From: an uncultured Caryophanales bacterium
GTDB lineage: Bacteria; Bacillota_I; Bacilli_A; RF39; UBA660
Reading direction: 5' to 3'
DNA: 38,960 bases
Assembly (NCBI GenBank): GCA_946628045.1
Contig: CAMOVZ010000007.1
Location: 1 to 38,960 of the forward strand
Part shown: positions 1 to 7,622 of the stretch, one piece after another
Position numbering within the stretch: position 1 is the stretch's first letter
How the letters are laid out: each line of letters starts with the position of its first letter
Notes under the pieces: model-generated
Databases searched by the model: none
Told to the model about the DNA's origin: nothing
Seen by the model: only the letters and a program-made list of their open reading frames with translations
Made by a program: the position numbers and the translations under genes

Positions 1-195
<195 letters not shown>

Positions 196-258
196 AAATA
201 AACTTTTATTAAAGTTTGTTTCAATTTTTCCTAGCTACTCAAAATTGACGTTTTGCTT

Positions 259-296
259 AGTTTTCAAAGATCATTTGTAGCTCTTTTGACGAGCTG
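259..296 (-). promoter_or_regulatory. rRNA leader: boxA-like antitermination site and hairpin
   Basis: Minus strand TGATCTTTGAAAACT (273-259) closely matches the boxA element of Gram-positive rRNA leaders. Just upstream is a small hairpin, AGCTC-loop-GAGCT (296-280). Both lie between the proximal promoter and 16S, where NusB/S10-dependent antitermination sites are expected. Confidence 0.7.
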
Positions 297-303
297 CATT
301 AAT

Positions 304-332
304 AGTGTATCAAATCATTTCTGTAAAGTCAA
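304..332 (-). promoter_or_regulatory. rRNA promoter, proximal
   Basis: On the minus strand, TTGACT (332-327), a spacer of exactly 17 nt, then TACACT (309-304) preceded by TGA, an extended -10. It lies about 110 nt upstream of the 16S 5' end and points at it. Confidence 0.85.
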
Positions 333-496
333 CACTTTTTTTAAATTTTTTTAAATATTTTTTTACAGCAGATTTGTACATTATTTTACACAACTTTTTT
401 TAATGAATATCCTTATTATATATATTCATATTCGAATTCACATATTCCATAAATTTTCATTTATTTTACATGCTTTTTCTTGCAAGTTGCTCCATT

Positions 497-525
497 AATA
501 TACCAAACCAAATATAAAAAGTCAA
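497..525 (-). promoter_or_regulatory. rRNA promoter, distal
   Basis: On the minus strand, TTGACT (525-520), 17 nt, TATATT (502-497). Same -35 and spacer length as the proximal promoter 193 nt downstream, giving the tandem-promoter layout usual for rRNA operons. The rest of the gene-free 200-670 stretch is A/T tracts (possible UP elements); no convincing gene is seen there. Confidence 0.8.
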
Positions 526-669
526 CACAAAAATTAAACTTTTTTTTGAAACGCCACGTAAGGTTGATTTACGTTTTCTTTATATATCAACGAAAAACAT
601 TTTTTGACATTTTTTTAATTTTTTTTAATAAACTTTCTCCTTTACAAAAATTTGACATTATATATATAA

Positions 670-697
670 AAAAAATAGGATTTATTTCCTATTTTTT
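670..697 (-). terminator. Rho-independent terminator of ntdP
   Basis: Perfect 11-bp stem (AAAAAATAGGA / TCCTATTTTTT) followed on the minus strand by a T run. It overlaps the TAA stop of ntdP. Confidence 0.8.
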
Positions 698-1224
698 ATC
701 TCTTTATATAAATTACAATATCTTTCTACCTCTCCATATTGGAAAGCTCCTTCTTTATTTCTTGCTAAATCTATTAGCTTTGATAATTCAGATTTCAATA
801 TTTTATCTATTGAATCAGGATAATTCATTAATTTCTTATGATATTTATATTCTCCTCTATCCAATACTTTAAAACTTCCATCTGGAAATACGCGAAGATC
901 TAAATCATAATCTATATATTTAATTGTTCCTTCTTCTATTAAGAAAGGTGATGCTATATTACAATAAAAATATATACCTGTTTTTTTATATTGTCCTATA
1001 ATATTATACCAATCTTTATAGTAGAAGTAGAGTACGGCAGGTTCCTTTGTTCTCCATGTTCTTCCATCAGATTCTGTTACTTTTGTTTTTTCATTACCAA
1101 AAATTAGATAGTCATCATGAATTTCTAGGAGTACTGCCTCATCCCACGCACGGTGTATTTTTCCATCATGTTTGTATCCGTGGATCTGATACTTTTTCCC
1201 TATTTCTAATTTTTCTGTATTCAT
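682..1224 (-). CDS. ntdP: Nucleoside tri-/diphosphatase, DUF402 family (Ntdp)
   Basis: The 180-residue product has the length and overall sequence of the Firmicute Ntdp family (YgaC-like, DUF402), cytosolic enzymes that hydrolyse nucleoside tri- and diphosphates. Visible family blocks are YKHDGKIHRAWDE near the N-terminus, VTESDGRTWRTKEPA at about 50-63, and the acidic metal-binding cluster IDYDLDLRVFPDGS at about 104-117 followed by VLDRGEYKYH. The ATG at 1224 has a GAGGT site 8 nt upstream. It is a single gene with its own terminator and lies downstream of nothing obviously related. The assignment is by sequence recognition; the precise substrate here is inferred from the family. Confidence 0.85.
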   Translation of the reverse strand: MNTEKLEIGKKYQIHGYKHDGKIHRAWDEAVLLEIHDDYLIFGNEKTKVTESDGRTWRTKEPAVLYFYYKDWYNIIGQYKKTGIYFYCNIASPFLIEEGTIKYIDYDLDLRVFPDGSFKVLDRGEYKYHKKLMNYPDSIDKILKSELSKLIDLARNKEGAFQYGEVERYCNLYKEIKNRK

Positions 1225-1265
1225 TTATTATACCTCGTCCGTGTTCATTATATCATTATTTCAAA

Positions 1266-1288
1266 AATAAAAAAAGCCATAAGGCTTT
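1266..1288 (-). terminator. Terminator of the DUF3048-gpsA-DUF308 operon
   Basis: Minus strand AAAGCC-TTAT-GGCTTT followed by a T run. It overlaps the end of the 57-aa gene and closes the four-gene operon. Confidence 0.8.
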
Positions 1289-1460
1289 ATTTTTTATTTA
1301 ATGTTCTAATTCCCCAGGCAGAAATTACAAATACTACACCCACTACTAGTGCTCCTACAAAGGCATTATCCATATGTCCACCAACTAAATTACTTAGTTT
1401 TTCATTCCATTCATTTAATGTATCTGTTATTCCTAATATATAGGGATAGAAATTATTCAT
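1287..1460 (-). CDS. Tiny single-pass membrane protein (57 aa)
   Basis: The open frame extends further upstream, but the ATG at 1460 is preferred because GGGGAGG lies just upstream of it. The product has a polar N-terminal half (about 1-32) and one strongly hydrophobic segment (about 33-50) ending in RTLNKK, so a C-terminal anchor with a basic tail. The start codon overlaps the 3' end of the DUF308-like gene by 8 bases, which suggests translational coupling. I do not recognise a family. The gene is probably real given its site, its overlap and the terminator that follows it. Confidence 0.6.
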   Translation of the reverse strand: MNNFYPYILGITDTLNEWNEKLSNLVGGHMDNAFVGALVVGVVFVISAWGIRTLNKK

Positions 1461-2118
1461 TAACTTCTTCCTCCCCGGATTTTTTCTTTTTCTTAGTATT
1501 TTTTTTAGTATTATCTTCAACAACTTCTGCTTCAGGTATCTTATCTTTTATTTCTTTTTTATCTGTTTCTTTAAATGTTTCTTTTATTACTTTAGATATT
1601 CTAACTGTAGATATAATATCTAATATTGCATATATAACTAATATAACTCCAATTATTTTAGTTATAAATTCTGCTCCTGCAAATGGATTAAATATTAATA
1701 CTACTCCACAAACTAAAGCTATTAATGATACTACTAATGTAGATACCCATAAATTATTCTTTTGTTTTCTTAATCTAAAACTATAATCTATTTTAGCTGT
1801 ACTATTAATTACTATTAATACTCCTAATACAAACGGAATAATACTAGCTATAGCTTTAGGACTACTTATTACTATAATTCCTAATATAATAGTTCCTATT
1901 CCATATACTATGTCTAATTCATTTTTTATTTCTTTATTTATATTAGTTATATATTTAATTAAAGCAATTACTCCTATAGCAATTAATATTGCTCCTACTC
2001 CATATGAAATTGATACTATGGTTAATTCTGAATAAAATATTAATAATAATCCTAAGATAATTAACGCTATAGAACTCCATATTGAAGATTTTAATAATTT
2101 TGTCATTATATTTTCCAT
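1453..2118 (-). CDS. DUF308 / HdeD-like multi-pass membrane protein
   Basis: The 221-residue product has about six hydrophobic segments between residues 10 and 170, arranged as three hairpin pairs (for example IALIILGLLLIFYS and GAILIAIGVIALI), the pattern of the DUF308/HdeD family. The cytosolic tail (about 175-221) is highly charged, with a KKNTKKKKK block and an acidic end. The start has AGGAGG upstream. It follows gpsA by 32 nt and overlaps the next small membrane gene, so it is in the gpsA operon. HdeD is linked to acid resistance in enterobacteria, but that function cannot be carried over from sequence alone. Confidence 0.65.
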   Translation of the reverse strand: MENIMTKLLKSSIWSSIALIILGLLLIFYSELTIVSISYGVGAILIAIGVIALIKYITNINKEIKNELDIVYGIGTIILGIIVISSPKAIASIIPFVLGVLIVINSTAKIDYSFRLRKQKNNLWVSTLVVSLIALVCGVVLIFNPFAGAEFITKIIGVILVIYAILDIISTVRISKVIKETFKETDKKEIKDKIPEAEVVEDNTKKNTKKKKKSGEEEVNE

Positions 2119-2150
2119 TTTTACTCCTCCTATTAAAAGTATACCATAAA

Positions 2151-3125
2151 TTATTCTTTAACTACTAAAAATGTTAATAATAATTCTGGATCTTTTCCAC
2201 CTACTGCTATTTCATATATTAAATCTATTATTGGTATTGTTACTTCTTTGTTCTTTAATAATTGATAAATTGACTCTAATGTATAATATCCTTCTACTGT
2301 TTTATGTTTTAAATATTCATCTATTTCACTTCTATCTGGTTTTTCTCCTACTAATTTACCAAACGAGAAGTTTCTACTTTTAGTAGATGTACATGTTAAT
2401 AATAAATCTCCTATACCGGCATATGATAGAACAGTTCTTTTATTACAATTGAATGCATCAAGTATTGCTTCCATATCATGCATTGCCTCAGCTATTAACA
2501 TTGCTTTAGTCGATTCATTAGCTTTAAGTCCATCTAACATACCTGCAGATAATGCAATAACATTTTTAATAGATCCACAAATTTCTACTCCAATAATATC
2601 ATCTGTCTCTCTTAATTTAATATAGTTGTTTTGAAGAGCTTTTTTTGCTAATATAATCATTTCTTTACTTTTACTAGCTATTGATAATCCTGCTGGCATT
2701 TTACTTACTAGGTCTATTGCAAATGATGGTCCACTTATAACTGCTATATTTTTAGTATTTAAGTTTTTTTCTACTACTTCATTCATAAATAAACCAGTAC
2801 CCTGTTCTATACCTTTTGTAGCTATTAATATATTATTGTTATTAATATATGGTTTCATTTCTACACATAATCCATCTACAAAAGCAGCTGGTATGGCTAT
2901 TATTAATAAATCTTTATCTTTTATACATTCTTCTACACTTGTAGTGATTTTAACACTATCATCTATTCTATAATTAGGTATAAAATTATCATTACCTCTA
3001 TTAAGCTCTAAATTATTTTTTTCTTCTTCAAATTTAGTCCACATTGTGACTTCATGATTATTAGTAGTTAATATACTACTAAGTGCTAATCCATAAGCTC
3101 CTGTTCCAAATAATCCTATTTTCAT
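2151..3125 (-). CDS. gpsA: Glycerol-3-phosphate dehydrogenase [NAD(P)+]
   Basis: Cytosolic enzyme that reduces dihydroxyacetone phosphate to sn-glycerol 3-phosphate, the backbone for phospholipid synthesis. The 324-residue length is normal for GpsA. An N-terminal Rossmann fold shows GTGAYG (GxGxxG) at 7-12, then TKGIEQG at about 103-109 and SGPSFA at 131-136. The catalytic lysine is visible in EICGSIKNV at about 187, and the C-terminal substrate-binding region has SKSRN-type basic residues. The ATG follows AGGAGG with 4 nt spacing, and that site overlaps the TAG stop of the upstream DUF3048 gene, so the two are tightly coupled. Confidence 0.95.
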   Translation of the reverse strand: MKIGLFGTGAYGLALSSILTTNNHEVTMWTKFEEEKNNLELNRGNDNFIPNYRIDDSVKITTSVEECIKDKDLLIIAIPAAFVDGLCVEMKPYINNNNILIATKGIEQGTGLFMNEVVEKNLNTKNIAVISGPSFAIDLVSKMPAGLSIASKSKEMIILAKKALQNNYIKLRETDDIIGVEICGSIKNVIALSAGMLDGLKANESTKAMLIAEAMHDMEAILDAFNCNKRTVLSYAGIGDLLLTCTSTKSRNFSFGKLVGEKPDRSEIDEYLKHKTVEGYYTLESIYQLLKNKEVTIPIIDLIYEIAVGGKDPELLLTFLVVKE

Positions 3126-3133
3126 GTTTCCTC

Positions 3134-4195
3134 CTATTCATTGTCTGGTACTATTTGAATAAATGTATTACCATTATTTAACTTTAATTCTTTTCCATCT
3201 TTATATGTATATTTTGTAATCTTATTTTGACTTTGTTTTTCCCAATTTATATCTACTATATTACCATTTGTTAAATAAAATCCTTCTCCTTTACCTACAG
3301 TATCAACACTAAGAATATTTTCTCTAGGTAAGATTTCATTTTTAATATATACAACTATTATATTTTTATAATGTAATTGTTCATTTGTTCTTCTATCTAT
3401 ATCAGGAGTTCCATTATTGAATCTTAAATAGTATTTATTATTACTATCGTATTTATATTCTCTTGTTTCATTAGTTGAATATTTTAAATTTATATAAGTT
3501 CCTTTTTTACTTTGTTCAACATCTTGTAAATTAACTTCTTCTTCACTATAATTAAATACTTTATTAGAAGTTGTTGTTTTAAATTTTTTATTTTCTAATG
3601 CTTCTTTCATTCTACTTACTGATGTATATATATTATGAGAAGTAGCTTCTTTATCTTGCATAAAGAAATTAGAGTCAACTTTTCCATTTATGAATTCATA
3701 ATTTTCTCCATTAGCTATTTTTTCTGCTTGTTCACTCATACCATATGAGAATACTACAGCTTTATGTTCTTGTGCATAATCTAGAAAATAATGATCTAAT
3801 GTAGTTACTGGCCCAATTACTTCAACTTCACTATCTTTAAATAAAGCAAGTATTTTTGTTTCTCCATCGTTACTAATCATTTCATAATTTACATATGAAT
3901 CTTGTAGCCCTGCATGTTTATAATCTCCTTGTGAATTATCTATCATAACTGCTAATGGTCTGTCATTGCTTTTTTTATCTATTACTTTTTCTTCTTCTTT
4001 TTCCACATTATTTTCTTTCTTAGTTTCTTCTTTTGGCTCTGGTGTATTTGTCGTAGTCTTATTTTGTGTATTAAAATATACTAATATTAATATTATAGAT
4101 AATACTGCAAAAAATATTGATGCAAATACAAGTAATTTTTGTTGTCTTCTTTTTTCTATCTTTTTATTTTTATTATTTTCTATTTCAAAATTCAT
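3134..4195 (-). CDS. DUF3048 domain membrane-anchored protein (YerB-like)
   Basis: About 353 residues. A short basic cytosolic N-terminus is followed by one membrane segment (about 20-42), then a low-complexity Thr/Glu/Lys linker and an extracytoplasmic DUF3048 domain. Recognisable blocks are RPLAVMIDNSQGDYKHAGLQ, the ETKILALF motif and SHNIYTS. The family (B. subtilis YerB) is extracellular with no settled function; most members are lipoproteins, whereas this one lacks a lipobox and looks like a signal anchor. I chose the ATG at 4195 because GAAGGTG sits just upstream; the in-frame ATG at 4216 has no site. First gene of the operon with gpsA. Confidence 0.8.
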   Translation of the reverse strand: MNFEIENNKNKKIEKRRQQKLLVFASIFFAVLSIILILVYFNTQNKTTTNTPEPKEETKKENNVEKEEEKVIDKKSNDRPLAVMIDNSQGDYKHAGLQDSYVNYEMISNDGETKILALFKDSEVEVIGPVTTLDHYFLDYAQEHKAVVFSYGMSEQAEKIANGENYEFINGKVDSNFFMQDKEATSHNIYTSVSRMKEALENKKFKTTTSNKVFNYSEEEVNLQDVEQSKKGTYINLKYSTNETREYKYDSNNKYYLRFNNGTPDIDRRTNEQLHYKNIIVVYIKNEILPRENILSVDTVGKGEGFYLTNGNIVDINWEKQSQNKITKYTYKDGKELKLNNGNTFIQIVPDNE

Positions 4196-4297
4196 TTTTT
4201 CACCTTCTATAATCATTTTATCATTATTTATATTTTTTTACTATATTTTTGACTTTATATATTTATTAATATATACTTTTCTTAGAGGTGATACTCT

Positions 4298-5083
4298 TTG
4301 AGTATTAATAGAGATCATTTAACTGTGTCTATTGATAAAATCAATGATGAAGAACTTATCATATTACACAATAGTAATTGTGATAAGAAGTTTTTTAATG
4401 CGGTCTGTGAATACTTAAAATGTACTGATTTAATATTTATCACTAATGATAATACTAAAGAAATTAAATGTAATAAGGGTATAGTTATTTCTCTAGACCA
4501 AGATTATAACATTAGCGGTCATACTATGATTTTTGCACCTTTTCATAATGAAAGAAATGGTAATTCTGATTTATTAACTTTAGCTATGTATGCTGCATTT
4601 AATCAAAGAGATTTTGAAGTTAATGGTATTCGTAGTGGTATGGTTAATATCAATGATGTTAAAGAAAATTATGTAGTTACATATGAACCATTTGATTGTG
4701 AAGAAGATATTGAACCTAGCAGAAATATAAGTATGACTACTATTGCGCTTAGCTTTTATAATTTATGTACTCCTAAAGAAGTAGCTAGGGCTATATTTAG
4801 TGGAATACTTAGATATGAGTATTATATAAATAGTATTCATAAAGATTATGATCTATTATATAGAGCACGTACTAATGAGAATATAAGTACTATTGCAAAG
4901 ATACTAGGTTGTGATGAGAAAGAATTATACAAATACAATAATTTAGTTAATGAAGTAATGGATTCTCCACGAGTATTAATAAATCCAGTTGTGGAAAAAG
5001 AAAAAGTATTATCTAAAACTACTATTATGCATGGAACAGTATCTAGTCCATTCTATAGTAAAAATGAAAATATGTTGCAATAA
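4298..5083 (+). CDS. Unrecognised cytosolic protein with LysM-like C-terminal segment
   Basis: The 261-residue product starts at a TTG codon with AGAGGTG 7 nt upstream. There is no signal peptide or membrane segment. Residues about 195-230 (ENISTIAKILGCDEKELYKYN, shown across two runs) have the spacing and hydrophobic pattern of a LysM motif and end near LINP, as LysM repeats often do. The N-terminal part (1-150) is mixed alpha/beta with no motif I can name; the stretch FAPFHNERNG to SDLLTLAMYAAFN faintly resembles amidase folds but lacks a convincing zinc triad. It is transcribed divergently from the DUF3048 operon and followed by tRNA-Trp. The function is unknown. Confidence 0.65.
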   Translation: MSINRDHLTVSIDKINDEELIILHNSNCDKKFFNAVCEYLKCTDLIFITNDNTKEIKCNKGIVISLDQDYNISGHTMIFAPFHNERNGNSDLLTLAMYAAFNQRDFEVNGIRSGMVNINDVKENYVVTYEPFDCEEDIEPSRNISMTTIALSFYNLCTPKEVARAIFSGILRYEYYINSIHKDYDLLYRARTNENISTIAKILGCDEKELYKYNNLVNEVMDSPRVLINPVVEKEKVLSKTTIMHGTVSSPFYSKNENMLQ

Positions 5084-5103
5084 AATGTTAAAAATGTTAT
5101 ACT
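5075..5103 (+). promoter_or_regulatory. Promoter of tRNA-Trp
   Basis: TTGCAA (5075-5080), 17 nt, TATACT (5098-5103) with TGT in front (extended -10), 19 nt before the tRNA 5' end. It overlaps the end of the upstream CDS. Confidence 0.7.
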
Positions 5104-5121
5104 TTTTTTGTTGACCTATAT

Positions 5122-5195
5122 AGGGGATTAGTTAAATGGTATAATAATGGTCTCCAAAACCACTGTTGCGAGTTCGATTCTTGCATCCCCTGCCA
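5122..5195 (+). tRNA. trnW: tRNA-Trp (anticodon CCA)
   Basis: A full cloverleaf can be drawn. The acceptor is AGGGGAT/ATCCCCT (7 bp). The D stem is GTTA/TAAT. The anticodon loop CTCCAAA carries CCA, on a stem with an A-C apposition at its base. The T stem is GCGAG/CTTGC with loop TTCGATT. The discriminator is G and the CCA end is encoded. CCA reads UGG only, consistent with the standard code. A terminator follows. Confidence 0.96.
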
Positions 5196-5206
5196 TTTGG
5201 AATATT

Positions 5207-5237
5207 AAAACACTAACTTAATAGTTAGTGTTTTTTT
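5207..5237 (+). terminator. Terminator of tRNA-Trp (bidirectional)
   Basis: Stem AAAACACTAACT/AGTTAGTG with loop TAAT, then seven T. Its A-rich left arm also gives a T run on the minus strand, and it overlaps the last codons of the broken acetyltransferase, so it probably serves both sides. Confidence 0.85.
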
Positions 5238-5748
5238 GTATTTAATAAAACTGATATTATTTCAGGATTTCCTAAAGTATCTTTTCCATCATAATCTGCA
5301 ATTAGCTTAAAATTACATTTTTCATAGCATTTAATTGCTCTAATATTTCTTTTAAACGGTCTTAATATTATTGCATCAGCTAGATATCATAATAAATAAT
5401 TTGATTTATGAGTTGAACGATATTAGTACCTATTCCTTTTGATAAGTATTCTTCTTCCCCTATAAATAAGTCATATTCATATATATTTTTAAAATAATCT
5501 AGTTCATCTAAATTAATGTCATTTTCGAATTTATATATTTGTACTAATCCGATATCTTTATTTTTATATTGTATAATGAATAATTTTTGTTTATTTTTTA
5601 ATAATTTATTTCTATATTTTTTTACTATTTCATCATAAGATAATACTCTTTGTTCAAACCATTCATACACGAATTTATTTTTACACCATTTATGTATTTG
5701 TTTAAATTCAGCATTATCATTATTTAAAAGTCTAAGTGTAACATCCAT
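5225..5748 (-). pseudogene. GNAT acetyltransferase (AAC(6')-like) broken by a frameshift
   Basis: The intact reading frame covers 5748-5380 (122 codons) and carries an aminoglycoside-type GNAT N-terminal half. Visible are LRLLNNDN, a WCKNKFVYEWF block, and FIGEEEYLSKGIGT, the acetyl-CoA-binding loop. It ends at TAG (5382-5380). In a second frame the protein resumes exactly there: from 5380 to 5225, 51 codons read ADAIILRPFKRN then IRAIKCYEKCNF and end at TAA. That is the standard C-terminal strand-helix of this family (RPFKRNxRAIxxYEKxGF). The junction is also a few residues short compared with relatives, so a small out-of-frame deletion is likely. The start has weak support upstream. Probably inactive. 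Confidence 0.8.
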
Positions 5749-5785
5749 ATAACCACCAATAATATTATATCATAGAATTTATTAT

Positions 5786-5903
5786 TTGATTATACTGTGG
5801 TATACTTAGTATGTAATCAGGTTTTATCCCTATTTTTTCGTAAACGTTTATAAAGAACGTGCCATTAGTATTTAAAACTCTAACATTAAGTTAGAGTTTT
5901 TAT
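5786..5903 (+). other. Gene-free stretch ending in an orphan terminator; possible small RNA
   Basis: Between the broken GNAT and the histidine phosphatase there is no ORF. TATACT at 5801-5806 could be a -10, though with a poor -35. A perfect palindrome TAAACGTTTA occurs at about 5841-5850, and a perfect 11-bp stem (AAAACTCTAAC/GTTAGAGTTTT, 5874-5900) is followed by a T-rich run. A terminator with no gene before it suggests a short transcript of about 90 nt, but I recognise no RNA family. Confidence 0.35.
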
Positions 5904-5966
5904 TATTTATTTTAAATATGAATTAATTATGTTATAATATATAACCAATAGAAATGAGTGATTTAT

Positions 5967-6644
5967 ATGAAGATATTTTTAATTAGACATGGTGAATCAA
6001 TGCAAAATACAAAAGAAAATTATAGTATTGGATTACCTGATCATTTAGTTTATCTTACTGATAAAGGAAAAGAAGAAGCTAGAGATGCTGGAGAGTTTTT
6101 AAAAAAGTATATTGAGGAAAATAATATTGATTTATCTAATTCTGTAATGTGGGTTAGTCCTTATACTAGAACTAGAGAAACTGCTAATATTATTAATGAT
6201 GTATTAAATATTAAAAAAGTAAAAGAAGATATCACTTTAATAGAACAACAATATGGATTATTTAGTGATAAGACACTTGAAAAAATAAAATTATTATATC
6301 CAGATCAATTTGCTTATTATGATAATTACTATCAAAATGAGGGTAAGTTTTATGCTAAGTTTCCTCAAGGAGAAAGTCCTTTTGATGTAGCTTTAAGAAC
6401 AAAACAATTTATTAATACAATATATAGAGATAAGGAAGATGTTTTATTTGTGGTATCTCATGGTACTACTATTAAAACTATTATTATGAATTTTTTTCAT
6501 TATACACCAGAATGGTATAGTAAGGAATTAACTCCTTCAAATTGTTCAATACGATTAATTGATTCAAATGATAGAATTAATACTGAATCATATATATATA
6601 ATGAACCTAAACCTAAAACATTATCTAAAAAATATAATTTATAA
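5967..6644 (+). CDS. Histidine phosphatase family protein (phosphoglycerate-mutase-like)
   Basis: Cytosolic phosphohydrolase of the branch-1 histidine phosphatase superfamily, about 225 residues. The catalytic phospho-acceptor lies in LIRHGES at residue 8. The supporting arginine and glutamate are in SPYTRTRETA, and the second catalytic histidine is in VVSHGTT. I take ATG 5967 as the start; an in-frame GTG three codons upstream overlaps the likely GAGTG ribosome site. It is monocistronic and ends at a convergent terminator. The substrate cannot be deduced; cofactor-dependent mutase activity is less likely than phosphatase. Confidence 0.88.
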   Translation: MKIFLIRHGESMQNTKENYSIGLPDHLVYLTDKGKEEARDAGEFLKKYIEENNIDLSNSVMWVSPYTRTRETANIINDVLNIKKVKEDITLIEQQYGLFSDKTLEKIKLLYPDQFAYYDNYYQNEGKFYAKFPQGESPFDVALRTKQFINTIYRDKEDVLFVVSHGTTIKTIIMNFFHYTPEWYSKELTPSNCSIRLIDSNDRINTESYIYNEPKPKTLSKKYNL

Positions 6645-6680
6645 TATTTATTTTTTATATATTAAATATAATATTGTAAT

Positions 6681-6709
6681 AAAAACTCAAATTAATAATT
6701 TGAGTTTTT
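6681..6709. terminator. Bidirectional terminator
   Basis: Near-perfect palindrome AAAAACTCAAATTA/TAATTTGAGTTTTT between two convergent genes. The GGDEF gene's stop codon lies in the loop. Confidence 0.85.
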
Positions 6710-7534
6710 CTTTACATATTGAGTCATAGTTAAAGTATTTCTTCCTTTTTTCTTAGACTCATAAAGATTTTTATCAGCTTCTTTTATTATTGAATCTATT
6801 TTCTCTCTTATATCTGGCATACTATCTATATTAGTATCTTTTATTTCATTATAGTCTATGTATACTGAACCAAGACTACATGTTAGATTTATTTTTTTGG
6901 ATTCTACATATTCCATTTCATATTCTATAAATTCTCTTATATATTCATTTCTTTCTTTAGCATATTGATAATCTATATTATTTATAGTATAAATAAATTC
7001 TTCTCCTCCGTGTCTTCCTAATATACCTTTATTTTTTGATTTATCTACTTTTTCTTTTAATATTCTAGCTAAATCATTTAATGCTAAATCTCCAAATTGA
7101 TGGCCATATGTATCATTAACTTTTTTAAAGAAATCTATATCTAACATTGTTAGAGAAAATGATTCTTTATTTTTAACTGCTTGTTTTAAGTATTCATTTA
7201 ATTCTTTTAATAGTTTCTTTCTTAAATATAGTCCTGTTGTATCATCTAATATATATTCATTTACTATATTTTTATATTTTGTAATATCTAAAAGTCTTAC
7301 TAGTATACATTCTTCATTATCTATTATTATTCTTCTTTCACTATATTCATAAACTTCTTTAGTGTATGGATTAAAATAAGTATTATCATCTTTCTTTTCT
7401 AAAGCAGTAAGTATATATTGTAGGTGTTTTCCTTCTATAGTAGTTGTATCAGGATATATTGTTTCTTTTTTATCTTTACTCAATATAAAGAAATACATAT
7501 CATTAAAACAATTTATAATATCTTCTAATCTCAT
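6692..7534 (-). CDS. Diguanylate cyclase (GGDEF) without I-site
   Basis: About 280 residues. The N-terminal 1-90 region is a probable PAS-like sensor (EVYEYSERRIII, then VRLLDITKYK, the usual PAS-to-GGDEF junction). The GGDEF domain (about 98-275) contains metal-binding LDIDFFKKVNDTYGH (131-145) and the active-site signature GGEEF (176-180), so it should make c-di-GMP from two GTP. The inhibitory RxxD motif expected five residues before GGEEF is replaced by KNKG, so product inhibition may be lost. No membrane segments are seen. The start is at ATG 7534 because AGAGGTG precedes it; an upstream GTG lies inside that site. Minus-strand TGATATAAT about 30 nt upstream is a plausible extended -10. 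Confidence 0.9.
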   Translation of the reverse strand: MRLEDIINCFNDMYFFILSKDKKETIYPDTTTIEGKHLQYILTALEKKDDNTYFNPYTKEVYEYSERRIIIDNEECILVRLLDITKYKNIVNEYILDDTTGLYLRKKLLKELNEYLKQAVKNKESFSLTMLDIDFFKKVNDTYGHQFGDLALNDLARILKEKVDKSKNKGILGRHGGEEFIYTINNIDYQYAKERNEYIREFIEYEMEYVESKKINLTCSLGSVYIDYNEIKDTNIDSMPDIREKIDSIIKEADKNLYESKKKGRNTLTMTQYVKKNSNY

Positions 7535-7595
7535 ACAATTCACCTCTTTTTAATTGCGTTTTCTTATTATATCACTTTTTTTAATTTTTGTTACA

Positions 7596-7622
7596 AAAAA
7601 CACTAATACTAATTAGTGTTTT
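7596..7622 (-). terminator. Terminator of the pyrophosphatase-like/cellulase operon
   Basis: Stem AAAACACTAAT/ATTAGTGTTTT with loop ACTA, T run on the minus strand. It overlaps the cellulase stop codon and resembles the tRNA-Trp terminator at 5207. Confidence 0.8.

Noticed and set aside
480..872. Plus-strand open frame of 130 codons across 480-872
   Set aside because: It crosses the rRNA promoter region and the antisense of ntdP, is rich in Phe/Ile/Tyr from A/T tracts, and has no ribosome binding site.
5835..5855. CcpA (cre)-like palindrome near TAAACGTTTA
   Set aside because: It deviates from the cre consensus at the outer bases and has no downstream gene with a clear catabolite link; kept only as a note in the orphan-terminator feature.
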